64,000 nucleotides of DNA from Craspedostauros australis (lineage: Eukaryota; Bacillariophyta; Bacillariophyceae; Mastogloiales; Achnanthaceae), in the NCBI GenBank assembly GCA_026770025.1, contig JAMXDE010000023.1, positions 1 through 64,000 of the forward strand, written 5' to 3'. Position numbers and translations under genes: made by a program. Shown here in pieces: positions 52,540 to 64,000 of this stretch. Each line of letters opens with the position of its first letter. Position 1 is the first letter of the stretch. Below the pieces are notes generated by a model. That model ran no database searches, had not been told where the DNA came from, and saw nothing but the letters and a program-made list of their open reading frames with translations.

Positions 52540-55500
52540 GCACAGGCCTGCTGCTCACGCGCATGGGATGCGAGCACTCACGGACAGATCGATGAACGCA
52601 AGCTGGGACGAGCAAGTGCAAAGCGAACGAGCAAAGAATCAAATCAACAAACGAGGACGCCACGATGCCTTGGTACCAAGTGTACCATACAAGGCCGGCA
52701 GCAGAGACACCATCAGACTCATGTGGTGACCACAGCTCTACCCGCCACGTCCCACCAGCCTCTTCTGTACCCCTGGCCGTTGCCTTCTCATGCAGAAGCA
52801 ATTCTCCCCATCAATGTATCCCCCGCATACGTGCACGGAAGACATCGATGGTGTGTGGCCCGAGAGCAGAAGTGATATGATCTTTCGTTGATCTTGGTCA
52901 TGTCCGACCCAGCGTCGGACTCGTTACGCACCACCAACATCCCTATTCGTAGTCGCAACCACCCATTCAAGCTGTACCTTCAATTGTAAATAAATGTATA
53001 TCAATCAATCAATCAATTCATCAACTGAACACTCTCCAGAGAGTCATTGCATGTGAAGGCAAGATCAGGAGGCCTTGGGGAGATGAAGAACAGATTGCCA
53101 AATCCAGCTTGCATGGCGCTGTGGCTATTATGCTCTGCTCTAATTCGCACCTCTCACTGGCGTGCGTCGACATCCGATGAAGGTTCCATCTCCCGGTCGG
53201 TGGAAGCGCCGACAGCGACAGGGAAGAAGACAAAGGCTATAAACACGGCGACTTCTACCAGTAGCGAACGAGCTATGGTCTCCGTGGTGTCATCCCAGAG
53301 TCCCGTTGCAGAGGGGAAGCCTCCCCCCATGTCCAGGGGTTGACCATACATATCTTCAAGACTCTTGGTGGGAGAAACAAGATCATGCCAGTCTTCGTAT
53401 TCGCACGCGTGCGCGGATGAGCAGAGACACTATGCGGATGGCCATCGCATGGCACGAGTAGAACACGAGAATGAAATGGCGTGGCTTCGGTCCAATCGCA
53501 AACGAGATCCGCACCCATCCGCACCACGAGGAACCACACTCCGTGGGACAATCGGATAGAGTAGAGATGTAGTGCAGAAAGAGCTGACAAATTGGATCTG
53601 ATCAACTCGATGCCAAAGCGCAAGAGCAGGAGCAATATCGAGAGCACCTCCAAGACCCTTCACTCGCATGGGTTCTGCTGGGATCGGCTTGGAAGTAATA
53701 CAATAGCATCGATTATTCGTCTGGTGTTCGGGCAGACATACTACAGATTACCTGCGTTGCTCTCCTGAGGTAGCCCGCCTGCCTTCGATCGACTCGTACA
53801 AAAGTTGGAGTACGTACGTGTACCCATCACCAGATGGGATCGACGCAATGGAGTGAATCGAGTGATTGGGCAAATGCACTGGGAGGCTCCACGACTACTC
53901 TGCACTTGACGAAGACACGTGGAGCAGAACATGTCTCCATTCGGATGATGAGTACTCAGTAAGGTGATCCCCTCCTTGATGTTTGCCACAAGGCCGTCAG
54001 CGATCTCGACTTGTTTGCCACGCAGGTGCGCTTTTGGGTTCCACCCTACCGTGTCAATCACTTGCGAGCTACGCTTCTGGGAGGTAGACAGCCCAGAGGA
54101 GTACTCTACCTATGTCGCATACGTGCGCATTCTACTCGGATTCACTCTGCAGATCCTGCGTCGTGTACGAGGCAACGAGCTAGAATGTGCCATGGGATTT
54201 TGGCGACGAGTTTCCCATTGTGCCTCCGGCCACCATGGGACGTGCCCATGCTACTGCAAACCGTATGGTTTCATCCAGTGCATGGCACTCGATGAGGACG
54301 AGGGGAATGGCAACTTCCCTCAACAAGCACGGCATGAAACTCGGTTGTACCGCTGCGATCTGGTATCGCCAATCACCCCATCACACAGGAAACAAAGTAC
54401 CGTACTAAAAGAGGAGAAGACAGTAGGGGATGGCAGAGCAGAGTACTCAAATGTCTTCTGCTGCCAGTTTATTGGGAAGGCATCGCCATACTTCTGCTTT
54501 CCAAGGGAGGGAGGTAACATGGGACAGAAATGTAACTGCACAGAGGAATACTCGCAAAGATGTTCGAACATGCGATTCCCTTTCGCTCTCTTGGCTTTTT
54601 GATGCAATGCCCATGACAAAGTATGTGCATAGAGCATAGCTGCTACCGCCTTCATCTACCCAGAAGGAGAGAGAGAGAGAGAGAGATAGACAGAATGGAG
54701 AGAGGCTACTGGTGGGCAGCCGTCCCTCTGTTCTATGTACCCGATACTATCACCAACAACCAAGCCCCCTCTTTCTGACCATCGGATTGTGTGTCGATCG
54801 TAGTCGTGCACAAGGTTGTGGCTTTGGTTCCGAGAATTCGACACGCTCATCAGAATGCGCGCTGACAACTTCGCCCGGAACCGCAACCATCAACCATCAG
54901 TCCACGAGGAAGCAATACTCGTGGAACACAAGGAACGAGTGCACGAAAGTTGGCAGGTATGGTTACAGCATGTATGCATCACGTAATAGTTCGCAACACA
55001 CTGAAAACCAGAGTAACTGTGGTGGTGCTGCCGCAACCTAACCTGCACCGTTGTGGACGCGAACATTGCGAATGACCTGCAGAAGCGATGCCACTTCGCA
55101 ACTTCGCAACTTCAAAGTGTGACAACACACCATCGGTGCGTTGTCACCTTCCGGAACCGGATCGAACACGACATCCATGGATCCATGATGGATGGCTCCA
55201 CGCCCCAGCCGCTTGTGTCTTAATCTGTGCGTACCGAGGATGAACCCATTCGGGTGTCACGAACAAGAAAAACGATTTTGCAATCAGTTGCAATGCACGT
55301 CTAAAGCCTCACAAAACGCACAAAGGACTCTCACATGAATGAGAGGGGTGTGTGCAGAGTTGTCGCTGCCTTCGTCTCTGGTATGTTCGCAATCTCATCC
55401 AACTTCCAACATCGACCAACCAGGAGAGAGAAGTTATTCAAGATGTCTGTTTCGAGCGAGGTGACGTCGCCTGAACAGATCTTCGTTGCTGTCGCTATCC

Positions 55501-56235
55501 CAGAAAGTTTCATGTCGTGTGAGGATGACCACGGTGATGAAGAAAGTCACACAGAAAGCCACACTGCTATAATCGTCACAGTCGCCATCGCGCCATGGCA
55601 CCATCATGTTGTCATTTTTCTTCCTGCGCGGCTTCCTTCCGCTTTCTTCCACACCCCGGTTTGAGGTTTGAAGATCGCGTCGCGCTTCTTTGAAGTTCGC
55701 TTTCTTGTATCTTGCACTTTCCGTTGCCGTCGAACAAGATTCTCGCGTTCGTTGATAATCGAACATATATTGACCGTTACTGATATCACGTTGGTGATCC
55801 GATGGTACATCTTTAAAAAGTACCTTTGAAGCGTTGTCGATATTTATCTATACTTGATGAATAGATTTCCATTTTCTGTTGCACGGACAGACGAGCATGT
55901 TTCGGCAACATTCCATCTCGATCTTTCCGAGTCGTTGGCGTGTGTGTGTGACTGTGTTGGTGGCATCTGCGCTCTCTCTCTCTCTCTGTTGTTCGCTGTT
56001 CCCTTCCGCAACTCGAACTGTTGGGATCACCACAATTCCAAAGATCAAACATCGTCTGCGAAGCACAGCCGATCGCAACACAGAGCAGTCAAGTAGACTC
56101 CAATACACACGACTATACGCACAAGTATAGCATCAGCATCAGTAGCAGCAGCAGCACTCATAAGAGGGAGGAAGTGAGAGAAGGAAAGAGGGATAGCAGC
56201 CACCAGACACAAAGCAAGCAGAAGCACGAAGCACG
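52540..56235. other. Gene-poor stretch, 3.7 kb
   Basis: No gene accepted. It holds three GAGTACTC palindromes within 500 bp (53950, 54099, 54441), a GA run (54667-54686), an ATCAATCAATCAATC run near 53000-53016 and a CT run (55971-55989). The last 100 bp are likely the RPN1 leader. Confidence 0.55.
54667..54686. repeat. (GA)10 microsatellite
   Basis: Uninterrupted GA run in non-coding DNA. Confidence 0.93.
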
Positions 56236-59200
56236 ATGGCACCGAAAGATACAGAATCCGCGGTCCCTGTCGCGGCAGAGAGCGGAGAAGAGCCAAAGCA
56301 GAAGAAGGACGATGGCAAGAAGAAGACGAAGGCCGAAGAAGCCAAGGAAGATGCCCTGTCGGATGAAGACAAGGAGCTCAAGGAGCGCCTGGAGACCTGC
56401 GTCTCGACCGTTCTGAACGAGGAAAAGGAAGACAAGGTCACCACTGTCATCCGTCTCAATGCTCTGGATGTCATCGTGACCGAGCTGAGGACCGCCACAT
56501 CTTCCATGACTTCCGTGCCAAAGCCGTTGAAGTTCCTGAGGCCGCACTTTGCCTCATTGACGGAGCTGTACAAGGTCTTGGAGACCAGCAAGGAGGATGG
56601 CATCGAAGAGCTCGAATTCCGCGCCCGATTGGCCGATGTCCTCGCTGTGTTGGCCATGACCATGGGAAAGCCAGGTACGTGAGAGTGTCCACAAATGCTG
56701 CATAGACAATGAGTATGCAGGTGTACGCACATGCACATGCACATATATGTGTAGGTTCATCTGCAACGCAATCGCATCAACAACAGCAGGTACGCACACA
56801 GTCCAACTCACATTCTCACGACATCCTTTGCTTCATCTTGCCGTCTTTGATTCTGTGCTTCTTCGGCTTGTTTCCTTCATTCACGACGAATCGGCTGTGG
56901 CGCCTCATCACATCACATGGCAACATCACATGCATGCTACATACCCACCCTCTGTGACAATTAACGGGCGTTTCTCGTCCTTCCCAATTCCCACCTCCAA
57001 TGCATGCACATTGGGGCATTTCGGTCAATGATCCAACAATCCGTGCCACCACCCATGTCTCACCTAATCAATGGATGCGCACTTGCTGGTAACAACTGCA
57101 CTGCAACAACTCTGATTGGACTTGCGGTGGTATTGGCAACTCTACCCATACGATTATGAAATCACGCATCACGATGACGTCTCGCACCATACTCGTACAC
57201 ACCTAATGGCGATACACTCGTGGTCTACGTTGATTCTTGGGAAATGCCGAATCGGTCAAATGATGCAACAACCCAATGATGAACGATCGACTGTCAAATA
57301 CGTTCGAACATTGCCAATGTTTCCATACATTGCCAAATATTCCAATCATCAACAGAGGAGAGAGAAAGTTTGAAGTACAAGTTGGCCGGTGCCAAAGATT
57401 ACGGCACATTGGAGACCAAGGGCGCTGCGTCAAAGAACGCTGATGACAACTTGGGGAGCTGGGGCCATGAATTCGTCCGGTCTCTCGCGGGTGAAATCGG
57501 CCAGGAGTACAACCAACGCGTCATCGATGGTGCCAATCCAGACACGGATGAGCCATTCCAAGACCTCCTGCAGATGGTCCACATCATCGTCCCATTCCAT
57601 CTAACCCACAACGCCGAGGCTGAAGCAATCGACCTGCTCATCGAGGTTCAGCGACTGAAGTTCCTTCTCACATTGAAGAACATCGACGAAACCAACTTCA
57701 GCCGCATTTGTTTGTACCTGATGAAGACGGCAAGCTACATGTCCGATCCGGATGATCTTGTGGTACGTATGAGTATGCAGAATACGAATTGCCCCTCGCC
57801 TGCACACTCGATGCTGTCGTTGTTGCTGATGTTGTTTGATGTGTTCGCAGTGTTCGATTGCGCCCACGATCCCATCTCCGCATGTGCATGTGTACATCTT
57901 TACTGCAAACCGTCTCACATCCACCTTGGCTACCATTCAATGCAACCAAATCAAATTGACCACAACAGGAAATGTACGAGACGGCCTACGAGATCTACAA
58001 GAATCAAAACCAATACTTCGATACTCTCATCGTCGCACTTCGCATGAAACGGACGGAGGCAATCCCCGCCTTGCTGACCGAATGCGAGGATCCGCTGGTG
58101 AAGAAGCAGATGTGCCTGCTCCTTGGTCGGCACCGGATCAACTACACGGTGGAGGACGATGAAGATGAGGATGAGCTCAACGAACTCATCGGCAACGAAA
58201 AGCTGAGCGAGCAGTTCCTGAAGGTGGCGCAGGATTTGGATGTCATGGACGCCAAAACTCCGGAGGATATCTACAAGTCCCACCTCGCCGAAACCGGAGG
58301 CTTCAGCAGACGACGCGACCCAAGCGGCGCGCAGGTGGATAGCGCCCGGGCCAATCTCGCATCCACGTTTGTCAACGCATTCGTCAACGCGGGTTTCGGC
58401 CAGGACAAGCTGATGACGCCAGACAGCGAGTGGCTGTACAAAAATAAGGACCACGGAATGATGGCGGCAGCCGCGTCGCTGGGTACCATCCTCCTGTGGA
58501 ACGTTGAAGAAGGATTGACACAGATCGACAAGTTCCTGTACAGCAATGAGGACTACGTCAAGGCCGGTGCTGCGCTGGCCGTTGGCATCGTCAGCAGCGG
58601 AGTTCGCAACGACGCAGATCCAGCGTTCGCCCTGCTGAGCGAGCACGTGGAGTCCGATGTGCACGTTATGAAGTGCGCCGCATGCACGGGGCTAGGAATC
58701 GCGTACGCTGGAACTGGACGCGAGGATGTGCTCGAGCTGCTGACGCCGGTCGTTGAGAACGCTGAGGGTGGACCCACTGGCATGGTCGAGGTCGCGATGG
58801 CAGGTCTCGCGATGGGCATGGTCTTCGTCGGACAGTGCAACGACGAAGTCGGCGGCACCATCATCGAGCGTCTCATGGAGGCCACCGAGGAAGAGCTGGA
58901 CCATTCGCATGCCCGATACCTGTGCTTGGGTCTGGCGCTTCTTTTCCTCGGGCAGATGGAGAAGGCCGATGCCATGCTGGAGGCTCTGAAGACCATCGAG
59001 CACAAGATATCGAAGTACGCGCTCGTGATGGTGGAGACATGCGCCTACGCTGGCTCCGGAAACGTGCTGCGCGTGCAGGAGATGCTCCACCAGTGCGCAG
59101 AGCACCTCACGGAGGATGCGGAACATCAGGCTGCCGCTGTGCTCGGATTGGGCCTCATCACCATGGGAGAGGATGTGGGGTCGGAGATGATCCTCCGAAC

Positions 59201-59918
59201 ATTCGACCATCTGCTGCATTACTGCGAGCTGCCAATCAAGCGCGCCGTGCCGCTCGCATTGGCCGTGATGCACATATCGAAGCCCGACTTTGCGGTCATC
59301 GATCAGCTGTCGAGGCTTTCGCACGACCCAGATGCCGAGATCTCCCAAAACGCTATTATCGCTCTGGGCGTGGTGAGTGCTGGAACGAACAACTCGAGAG
59401 TCGCCGGTCTGCTGCGGCAGCTCAGCGAGTTTTACAGCCGTGAGGCCAGCCACGTGTTCTGCGTTCGCATCGCGCAAGGTTTGCTCCACATGGGCAAGGG
59501 CCTCATGACCATCAATCCGTACCACGCAGACAGAATGCTCCTGAACGGGCCATCGCTGGGCGCTGTCCTCGTGCTGCTGCACTCCTGCTTCGATCTGAAG
59601 AACACGATACTGGACAAGAGCCACTACCTGATGTACTACCTGACATCCGCCATGAACCCAAGAATGCTCATCACTGTCAACCAGGACATTGAGTGGCAGC
59701 CGACCACCGTCCGGGTGGGTCAAGCCGTGGAGACGGTCGGGCAGGCCGGAAAGCCGAAGCGAATCACTGGATTCCAAACGCACACGACGCCCGTCCTGCT
59801 TTCATCAACCGATCGGGCAGAGCTGGGAACCGAAGAGGTCGTCAGCGTCTGTGGCATACTCGAGGGAGTCGTCATCGTCAAGGACAATCCAGACTACGAA
59901 CCTGAGGAGGGCAAATGA
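56236..59918 (+). CDS. RPN1: 26S proteasome regulatory subunit RPN1 (three exons)
   Basis: Exons 56236-56674, 57356-57762 and 57969-59918 (introns 681 and 206 bp) encode 931 residues; human PSMD2 has 908 and yeast Rpn1 993. The Lys/Glu-rich N-terminus leads to LRPHFASLTELYKVLE. The exon 1/2 junction gives GKPGEERESLKYKLAG, which aligns with the animal PERECLKYRL and fixes the acceptor. WGHEFVRSLAGEI, LLGRHRINY and the proteasome/cyclosome repeats (GAALAVGIVSSGV, AACTGLGIAYAG, AAAVLGLGLITMG, NAIIALGVVSAGTN) follow. The C-terminus ends VIVKDNPDYEPEEGK, the usual Rpn1 ending. RPN1 is the base scaffold that docks ubiquitin receptors and UBP6. The 3' end faces the phosphotransferase gene 378 bp away. 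Confidence 0.96.
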
Positions 59919-60296
59919 GCAAGCGTGCAAGTAAGGAAAGTGAGCGGACTCACCTTCGGCATCAGCAAACGCACCAACATCCATAGCAACTGCGGTGAAA
60001 TGGCAGAGTACTACTATAACAGAAATCATCAATCAACAATCCTGGCATATATAGTTATACACGATATTTGCTGGTACCAGTAGAGGAGAGGCGTATCGTC
60101 GAGCCCAGTCGAGAGAAGGGGGTGACGCTCCATTTGTTTTATTCTCTTTCGGCATCTTTGAGATGTTCAGTACATGCCAAACCAGTTCCTTTGTTGCCAT
60201 GCGAGGTTGAGGGACCACATCCAGATACGGCTGGATGGATGGATGCAAGACATGGCACGCGCGCACACGCACGGGACGAAGCCATCTTGGTGACCC
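59919..60296. other. Intergenic, convergent gene ends
   Basis: 378 bp between RPN1 and the CDP-alcohol phosphotransferase gene, presumably their 3' UTRs. It includes a GGATGGATGG repeat near 60232-60243. No gene seen. Confidence 0.5.
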
Positions 60297-61625
60297 TCAC
60301 TGCACCTTCTTCGCTTGATCTGATGTTGTGTTTGGGCGATGGATGGTGAAGCAGGAAATGTCCAGGAGCTGGCACATCTCATGCAAGATGACGGACGTCT
60401 TCATGCAGTTGTAGGCGAAGATCGCAGACGCGTATGCCGTGATCCAAGTCTTCATCTGATCTTGCAATCCAACACCATCCTCGATGCCGTTGGCAATGAG
60501 ACCGCTCGCCAACGCCAGCACAACGAGCGGTATCAGCTGCCATCTCCATGGATTGTAGTTCTGGTGTGCGATGTGGCACAACATCATCTCCGTCGACATG
60601 TCCACGAAAAGGACCGCGATCAGATGCATGCTCGTTCGAGGCTGATCCAACAAGACCTCCGGGGTCTGCAAACCAATCGCAACGAAGCATCCCAGGAGAG
60701 CCAGGAAGGGGAGCTGCTTCAGCATGCTGGAACCGCCATAAGTTTGGATGACATGATATGATTTGGAGCCGTATTCTTGCACGAATGCAACCATCGCGAC
60801 GCCGACAAGCAGGTCGCAGTTCCTCAGGGTGTATGATTGGAGATTCTCTGCCATTCCCTGCGGACACACGCGCAGAATAGCTTCGAACCAGTTTTGCTCT
60901 TGCCAAAACATGGGCCCGATGAGAAAGGATGTGAGGCTGAGCATGGCACCGCCGAAGAGGCCGTCACTGGGACCGTTGACGATGGGCAGGATGAGTTCGC
61001 CCGTGTAGTACTCCTCCCAAGTGGCAATGAAGAATGTGAGGTACGGACCGAAGATGATGACGGCGCTGATGACGAGATCCCAGCGGCTCTGCAAGGGATT
61101 GAGGCCCATGCCGATGATCCAATTGGCGCTGCCGAAGATGGAGTTGATGGCATCGCAGCCATGGTCGAACAGGAGTCCCATGGGGCTGCTCGAGTTCGTC
61201 TTGCGCGCCTGCTTGCCGTCCATGTTGTCGAGGGTCTGGTACACGAGCATGGCGATGCAGTTGTAGAGGAAGATCCATCGCGGCGGTTCGTCGTTGGCAT
61301 CGAATTCGAGAGATGGCACGAAGTGCCAGTAGATGACGTATGCGAGGATCATGAAGACGAGACCGATCGTCGTGATGGTGTTTGGTGCCAGCCATGTCGG
61401 CGTCAGGTTGTTGACGCAGAATGTCGCGAGCGGCGACAGGACGTGGATGTAGAGCAACGACAGGTCCTGCCCTTTGTACTGGTAATTGACTATGCTGTCC
61501 CTCGCCTCTCGTGATGACAAGTAGTAACAGTACCGAGACACGTCCACCTCATTCTGTTTGGAGCGACTTTCGCGGCTGTCATTGCCGGCACCAGCGGGAG
61601 ACGGCCGATCGGCGTTTGGGCTCAT
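60297..61625 (-). CDS. Ethanolamine/choline phosphotransferase (CDP-alcohol phosphatidyltransferase)
   Basis: 442 residues from ATG 61625. An in-frame ATG 51 bp upstream lies across an ATCAACC repeat and is less likely. The CDP-alcohol phosphotransferase signature is complete: DNMDGKQAR, eight residues, then GLLFDHGCD, i.e. DGxxAR-x8-G-x3-D-x3-D. About eight to ten hydrophobic helices follow (LVFMILAYVIYW, FLALLGCFVAIGL, LIPLVVLALASGLIA). NNLTPTWLAPNTITTIGL before the motif is typical of EPT1/CEPT1 proteins. It transfers phosphoethanolamine or phosphocholine from the CDP form to diacylglycerol in the ER or Golgi, the last Kennedy-pathway step. Head-group choice cannot be read here. Confidence 0.93.
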   Translation of the reverse strand: MSPNADRPSPAGAGNDSRESRSKQNEVDVSRYCYYLSSREARDSIVNYQYKGQDLSLLYIHVLSPLATFCVNNLTPTWLAPNTITTIGLVFMILAYVIYWHFVPSLEFDANDEPPRWIFLYNCIAMLVYQTLDNMDGKQARKTNSSSPMGLLFDHGCDAINSIFGSANWIIGMGLNPLQSRWDLVISAVIIFGPYLTFFIATWEEYYTGELILPIVNGPSDGLFGGAMLSLTSFLIGPMFWQEQNWFEAILRVCPQGMAENLQSYTLRNCDLLVGVAMVAFVQEYGSKSYHVIQTYGGSSMLKQLPFLALLGCFVAIGLQTPEVLLDQPRTSMHLIAVLFVDMSTEMMLCHIAHQNYNPWRWQLIPLVVLALASGLIANGIEDGVGLQDQMKTWITAYASAIFAYNCMKTSVILHEMCQLLDISCFTIHRPNTTSDQAKKVQ

Positions 61626-61657
61626 GTTGATGGTTGATGGTTGATGGTTGATGGTTG
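61626..61657. repeat. TTGATGG heptamer repeat in 5' leader
   Basis: Four copies in tandem directly upstream of the phosphotransferase ATG; on the coding strand they read CCATCAA. It probably lies in the 5' UTR. Confidence 0.85.
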
Positions 61658-62960
61658 CCTGTTGATGTTGGAGCAAGGCAGAATGTCTACCTCCTCGTCG
61701 GATGGATTGGATTCTAAAACGTGCGATCTACTATATGGCAGTGTGTCCGATAGTAGGTATGGCGCGATGGAAGAATCGATGCAAGCAAGATTCATAGTCG
61801 TGCCATGCATCACCATCCCATCCACAACAACCATGGGCCATGACGACGACGCATGGGGCGTTGGTGGCGGGAAGTGACAAACTTTGGCCAATCGCGGAAT
61901 TGTGTTGCATCGGACAGAATCACCGTTCTGGCGAAACATATTCAATCGTGATTGAGTGTGATCGAATGGGTCATCAATATAACATGTGCTTTGGCAACTC
62001 GATTTTATATCATCCTCGGGAGTGAAGTTTTTCCAATAGGATCAACATCCAATTTAACGTTCTGTTACCAGTAAATACGTCGCATTCGACATTGCGATGA
62101 TCGATCGAGTCGGGACCGGCGTTTCATTCGTGTATCGATCGGTTTCCTCGTGAGTTTTTTGCGCACAAAACCGTGTTTGTCCAGAACATGCGCGCGACAA
62201 AGGCGAAAAACCAAAGACGCCAGACACACACGGAGAGAGGGTGAAGAGAGAGACCCAACGAATGATGCTCGCGAGATGCCGCCAACGGTCTGAGTGATGG
62301 TTGTTGGATGGAGTTGTAGCTGTAGCTGTGGCTTGGGCTGTAACCGCAGCTGTACCTGTGCCTGCGACTGCAACTGCATTCTCCTCACTCTTCCTCAGGC
62401 AATTTGGCAAACGAACAAAGTCCATCAACAACCTCCTCTCCAAGATCTCTCGACCACGAGCAGCTCGTAACAAAGAGAGACGAACAACTGAAACAAGGAC
62501 CATCAAGCGGGATCTTCCAGAGAGTGCGACTATTCATAGTAGTACTCGCATCTATTCTACCTACGAACTGCTGTGACAGTGCTGTGGCAGTGCTGGTACA
62601 GAGAGGAGGAAGCTGCTGGACTCTCTCCGGAGGAACACATTGGGGGAATGCTGTGATTGCTGCGTGCTTGCATGGAACAAGGTCCTCAAGGCAACAATAC
62701 CGCACATCAGCACATATAATACTATACAAGTCGTAGTCGTACAACTCATCACAATCACAGACACAATCACAGACACAATCACAGACGCAGACGCAAACGA
62801 AGAACTGTGACCACTCGACTGTTACGACGGCTGCCGCCACTGCTCCTGCATTATCCATCAAAGCAACCCGATCGCATCATCTGCAAGTGCATACCAATAC
62901 GAGTATCAATACGAGGACCAATACGAGGACCAATACGAGCACGATACCATCAATTCAACA
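61658..62960. other. Divergent intergenic region
   Basis: Lies between the phosphotransferase (-) and the myosin (+). It contains an imperfect CAGCTGTAGCTGTGGCT-type repeat (62314-62372), CACAATCACAGA repeats (62753-62784) and TACGAG repeats just before the myosin ATG (62900-62945). Small open frames have no recognisable domain. Confidence 0.5.
62753..62784. repeat. 12-bp tandem repeat (CACAATCACAGA)
   Basis: About 2.7 perfect copies upstream of the myosin gene. Confidence 0.85.
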
Positions 62961-64000
62961 ATGAGGCCCAACAATGCGCGGCATAGATCGAATCCCAGAA
63001 GCACGGAACGCGGGCGGGAGGATACCAGGAACAGGAACTATGTGTGGGTGCGCACGGACATCGTGGAGGCTATTTGGAACAACAACGGGAGTCTGCCTGC
63101 GAATTGGAAGCCATCGAGGAAGCGAGGGCGCAACGAGGTCGGTGGCTGGGGATGGTGCCGCGCCTACGTCGTCGAGTCCACCGGGGCCAACGTGCAGTCC
63201 ACGGATCCTTCAGACGCATCGAATCAGCAACAGGAGAATCCCTTCGCCTCGGTCAAGCTGCGAGCCTCGCCGGTGCCGACGAGACACAACAAGCCATCGT
63301 CAGCTGGGGGGAGGCATCGCAAGTCCGCGCATTCGGCGTCGTCGCAAGATGCATCACCGGGCAGGATCATACTCGTCACGTTGACGGTGGACGATGAAGA
63401 GTTCGCGCCACCCCACCTACAGCAGGCAACCGTCTCCCTCAGCTACGATGCGACGGATCACAATCTGGTTTGCAGCGCGAACACGTGGTGGAACACTCTG
63501 CATCATGCCTTGCCACCCAGCGACTTGACCACCCTGACGCATCTGCATGAACCGTCAGTCGTCTACTGTCTCTGGAAACGATACCAGGAGGATCAGATCT
63601 ACACCTACACTGGCAAGATCCTGCTGGCGCTCAACCCATTCCAGCCCCTCCACCAGCTGTACGGAGACCACGTCATGGAGAAGTACTGGCAGAAAGATGA
63701 ACTGGCGGGCATCGAGAGGCCGCCACCGCACATCTACGCAATCGCCCAGGACGCCTATCAGTGCATGAGCAATCACGGTGAGAACCAATCGATCCTGGTT
63801 TCTGGTGAGTCCGGTTCGGGAAAGACGGTCACCACCAAGATCATCATGGGTTATCTGGCGACCCTGTCCCAAAAGATCGCCACAGAAGCCACTCAATCAT
63901 CGCCATCTGCTGCCAACACGAATGCAAATGCAGACGCGCACAGCGGTGTCGAGGCTCAAATCCTGCAATCCAACCCCATCCTGGAATCCTTTGGCAACGC
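62961..64000 (+). CDS. Myosin heavy chain, N-terminal part (3' partial)
   Basis: The frame is open from ATG 62961 to the window edge, 346 residues. Residues ~25-75 (YVWVRTDIVEAIWNNNG ... WGWCRAYVVE) look like the SH3-like N-terminal subdomain. A Ser-rich insertion follows. The motor domain begins near residue 195 (HEPSVVYCLWKRYQEDQIYT, then TGKILLALNPFQ). The P-loop is GESGSGKT (~63805-63828), followed by TTKIIMGYL. The visible part ends at NPILESFGNA, just before switch I. It is an actin-based ATPase motor; class and tail lie outside the window. The ATG choice is tentative because an upstream exon could exist. Confidence 0.9.
   Translation, partial: MRPNNARHRSNPRSTERGREDTRNRNYVWVRTDIVEAIWNNNGSLPANWKPSRKRGRNEVGGWGWCRAYVVESTGANVQSTDPSDASNQQQENPFASVKLRASPVPTRHNKPSSAGGRHRKSAHSASSQDASPGRIILVTLTVDDEEFAPPHLQQATVSLSYDATDHNLVCSANTWWNTLHHALPPSDLTTLTHLHEPSVVYCLWKRYQEDQIYTYTGKILLALNPFQPLHQLYGDHVMEKYWQKDELAGIERPPPHIYAIAQDAYQCMSNHGENQSILVSGESGSGKTVTTKIIMGYLATLSQKIATEATQSSPSAANTNANADAHSGVEAQILQSNPILESFGN

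Noticed and set aside
58692-59783. 363-residue open frame antisense to RPN1
   Set aside because: Entirely within the well-conserved RPN1 exon 3; a shadow of codon bias.

Overview
The window is eukaryotic nuclear DNA. Genes have GT-AG introns, ATG starts often in a CACCATGG-type context, and products such as RPB3, RPN1, SDH4, an ER-type E2 and a myosin head. It most resembles a diatom or close stramenopile: a giant PTSG-repeat surface protein, a CoDi-like Ty1/copia element, PIF/Harbinger elements with algal-type accessory proteins, and a protein with the 'VHFPEDE...RGLE' layout I associate with diatom proteins. The organism is an inference from remembered family resemblance, not from a search.

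Layout: 2-10157 (+) is a partial giant secreted-type protein with four PTSG arrays and five seven-cysteine modules, carrying one apparent frameshift near 9676. 11002-12467 (-) is a two-exon, two-RRM protein. 12663-18548 is an apparently intact Ty1/copia retrotransposon with identical 170-bp LTRs and 5-bp target duplications, 195 bp upstream of the RRM gene's ATG. 18896-32023 is a compact housekeeping block: an unknown membrane protein (-), UBE2J2/UBC6-like E2 (+), a signal-anchor/coiled-coil protein (+), SDH4 (-), RPB3 (+) and an RluA-type pseudouridine synthase (-).

35844-48343 is a transposon island. A 7.1-kb Harbinger-like element has very long terminal inverted repeats and three genes. 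Next to it lies a second, different Harbinger-like locus whose transposase gene is split by a 688-bp TRIM. 48344-64000 is mostly housekeeping again, with two gene-poor stretches: a diatom-type RGLE protein (+), proteasome subunit RPN1 (+, three exons), an ethanolamine/choline phosphotransferase (-), and the start of a myosin heavy chain (+) that runs off the right edge.

The most interesting signals are three. The copia gag and pol frames are separated by one in-frame TGA in a CAA-TCA (STOP-CAR-YYA) context, suggesting readthrough. The copia LTR contains a stable-looking UUCG hairpin nested in a second stem that encloses an AATAAA. The first Harbinger element has 1.5-kb inverted repeats that reach into the first codons of two different genes, so one duplicated promoter/leader drives both. 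No rRNA, tRNA or CRISPR array was recognised.
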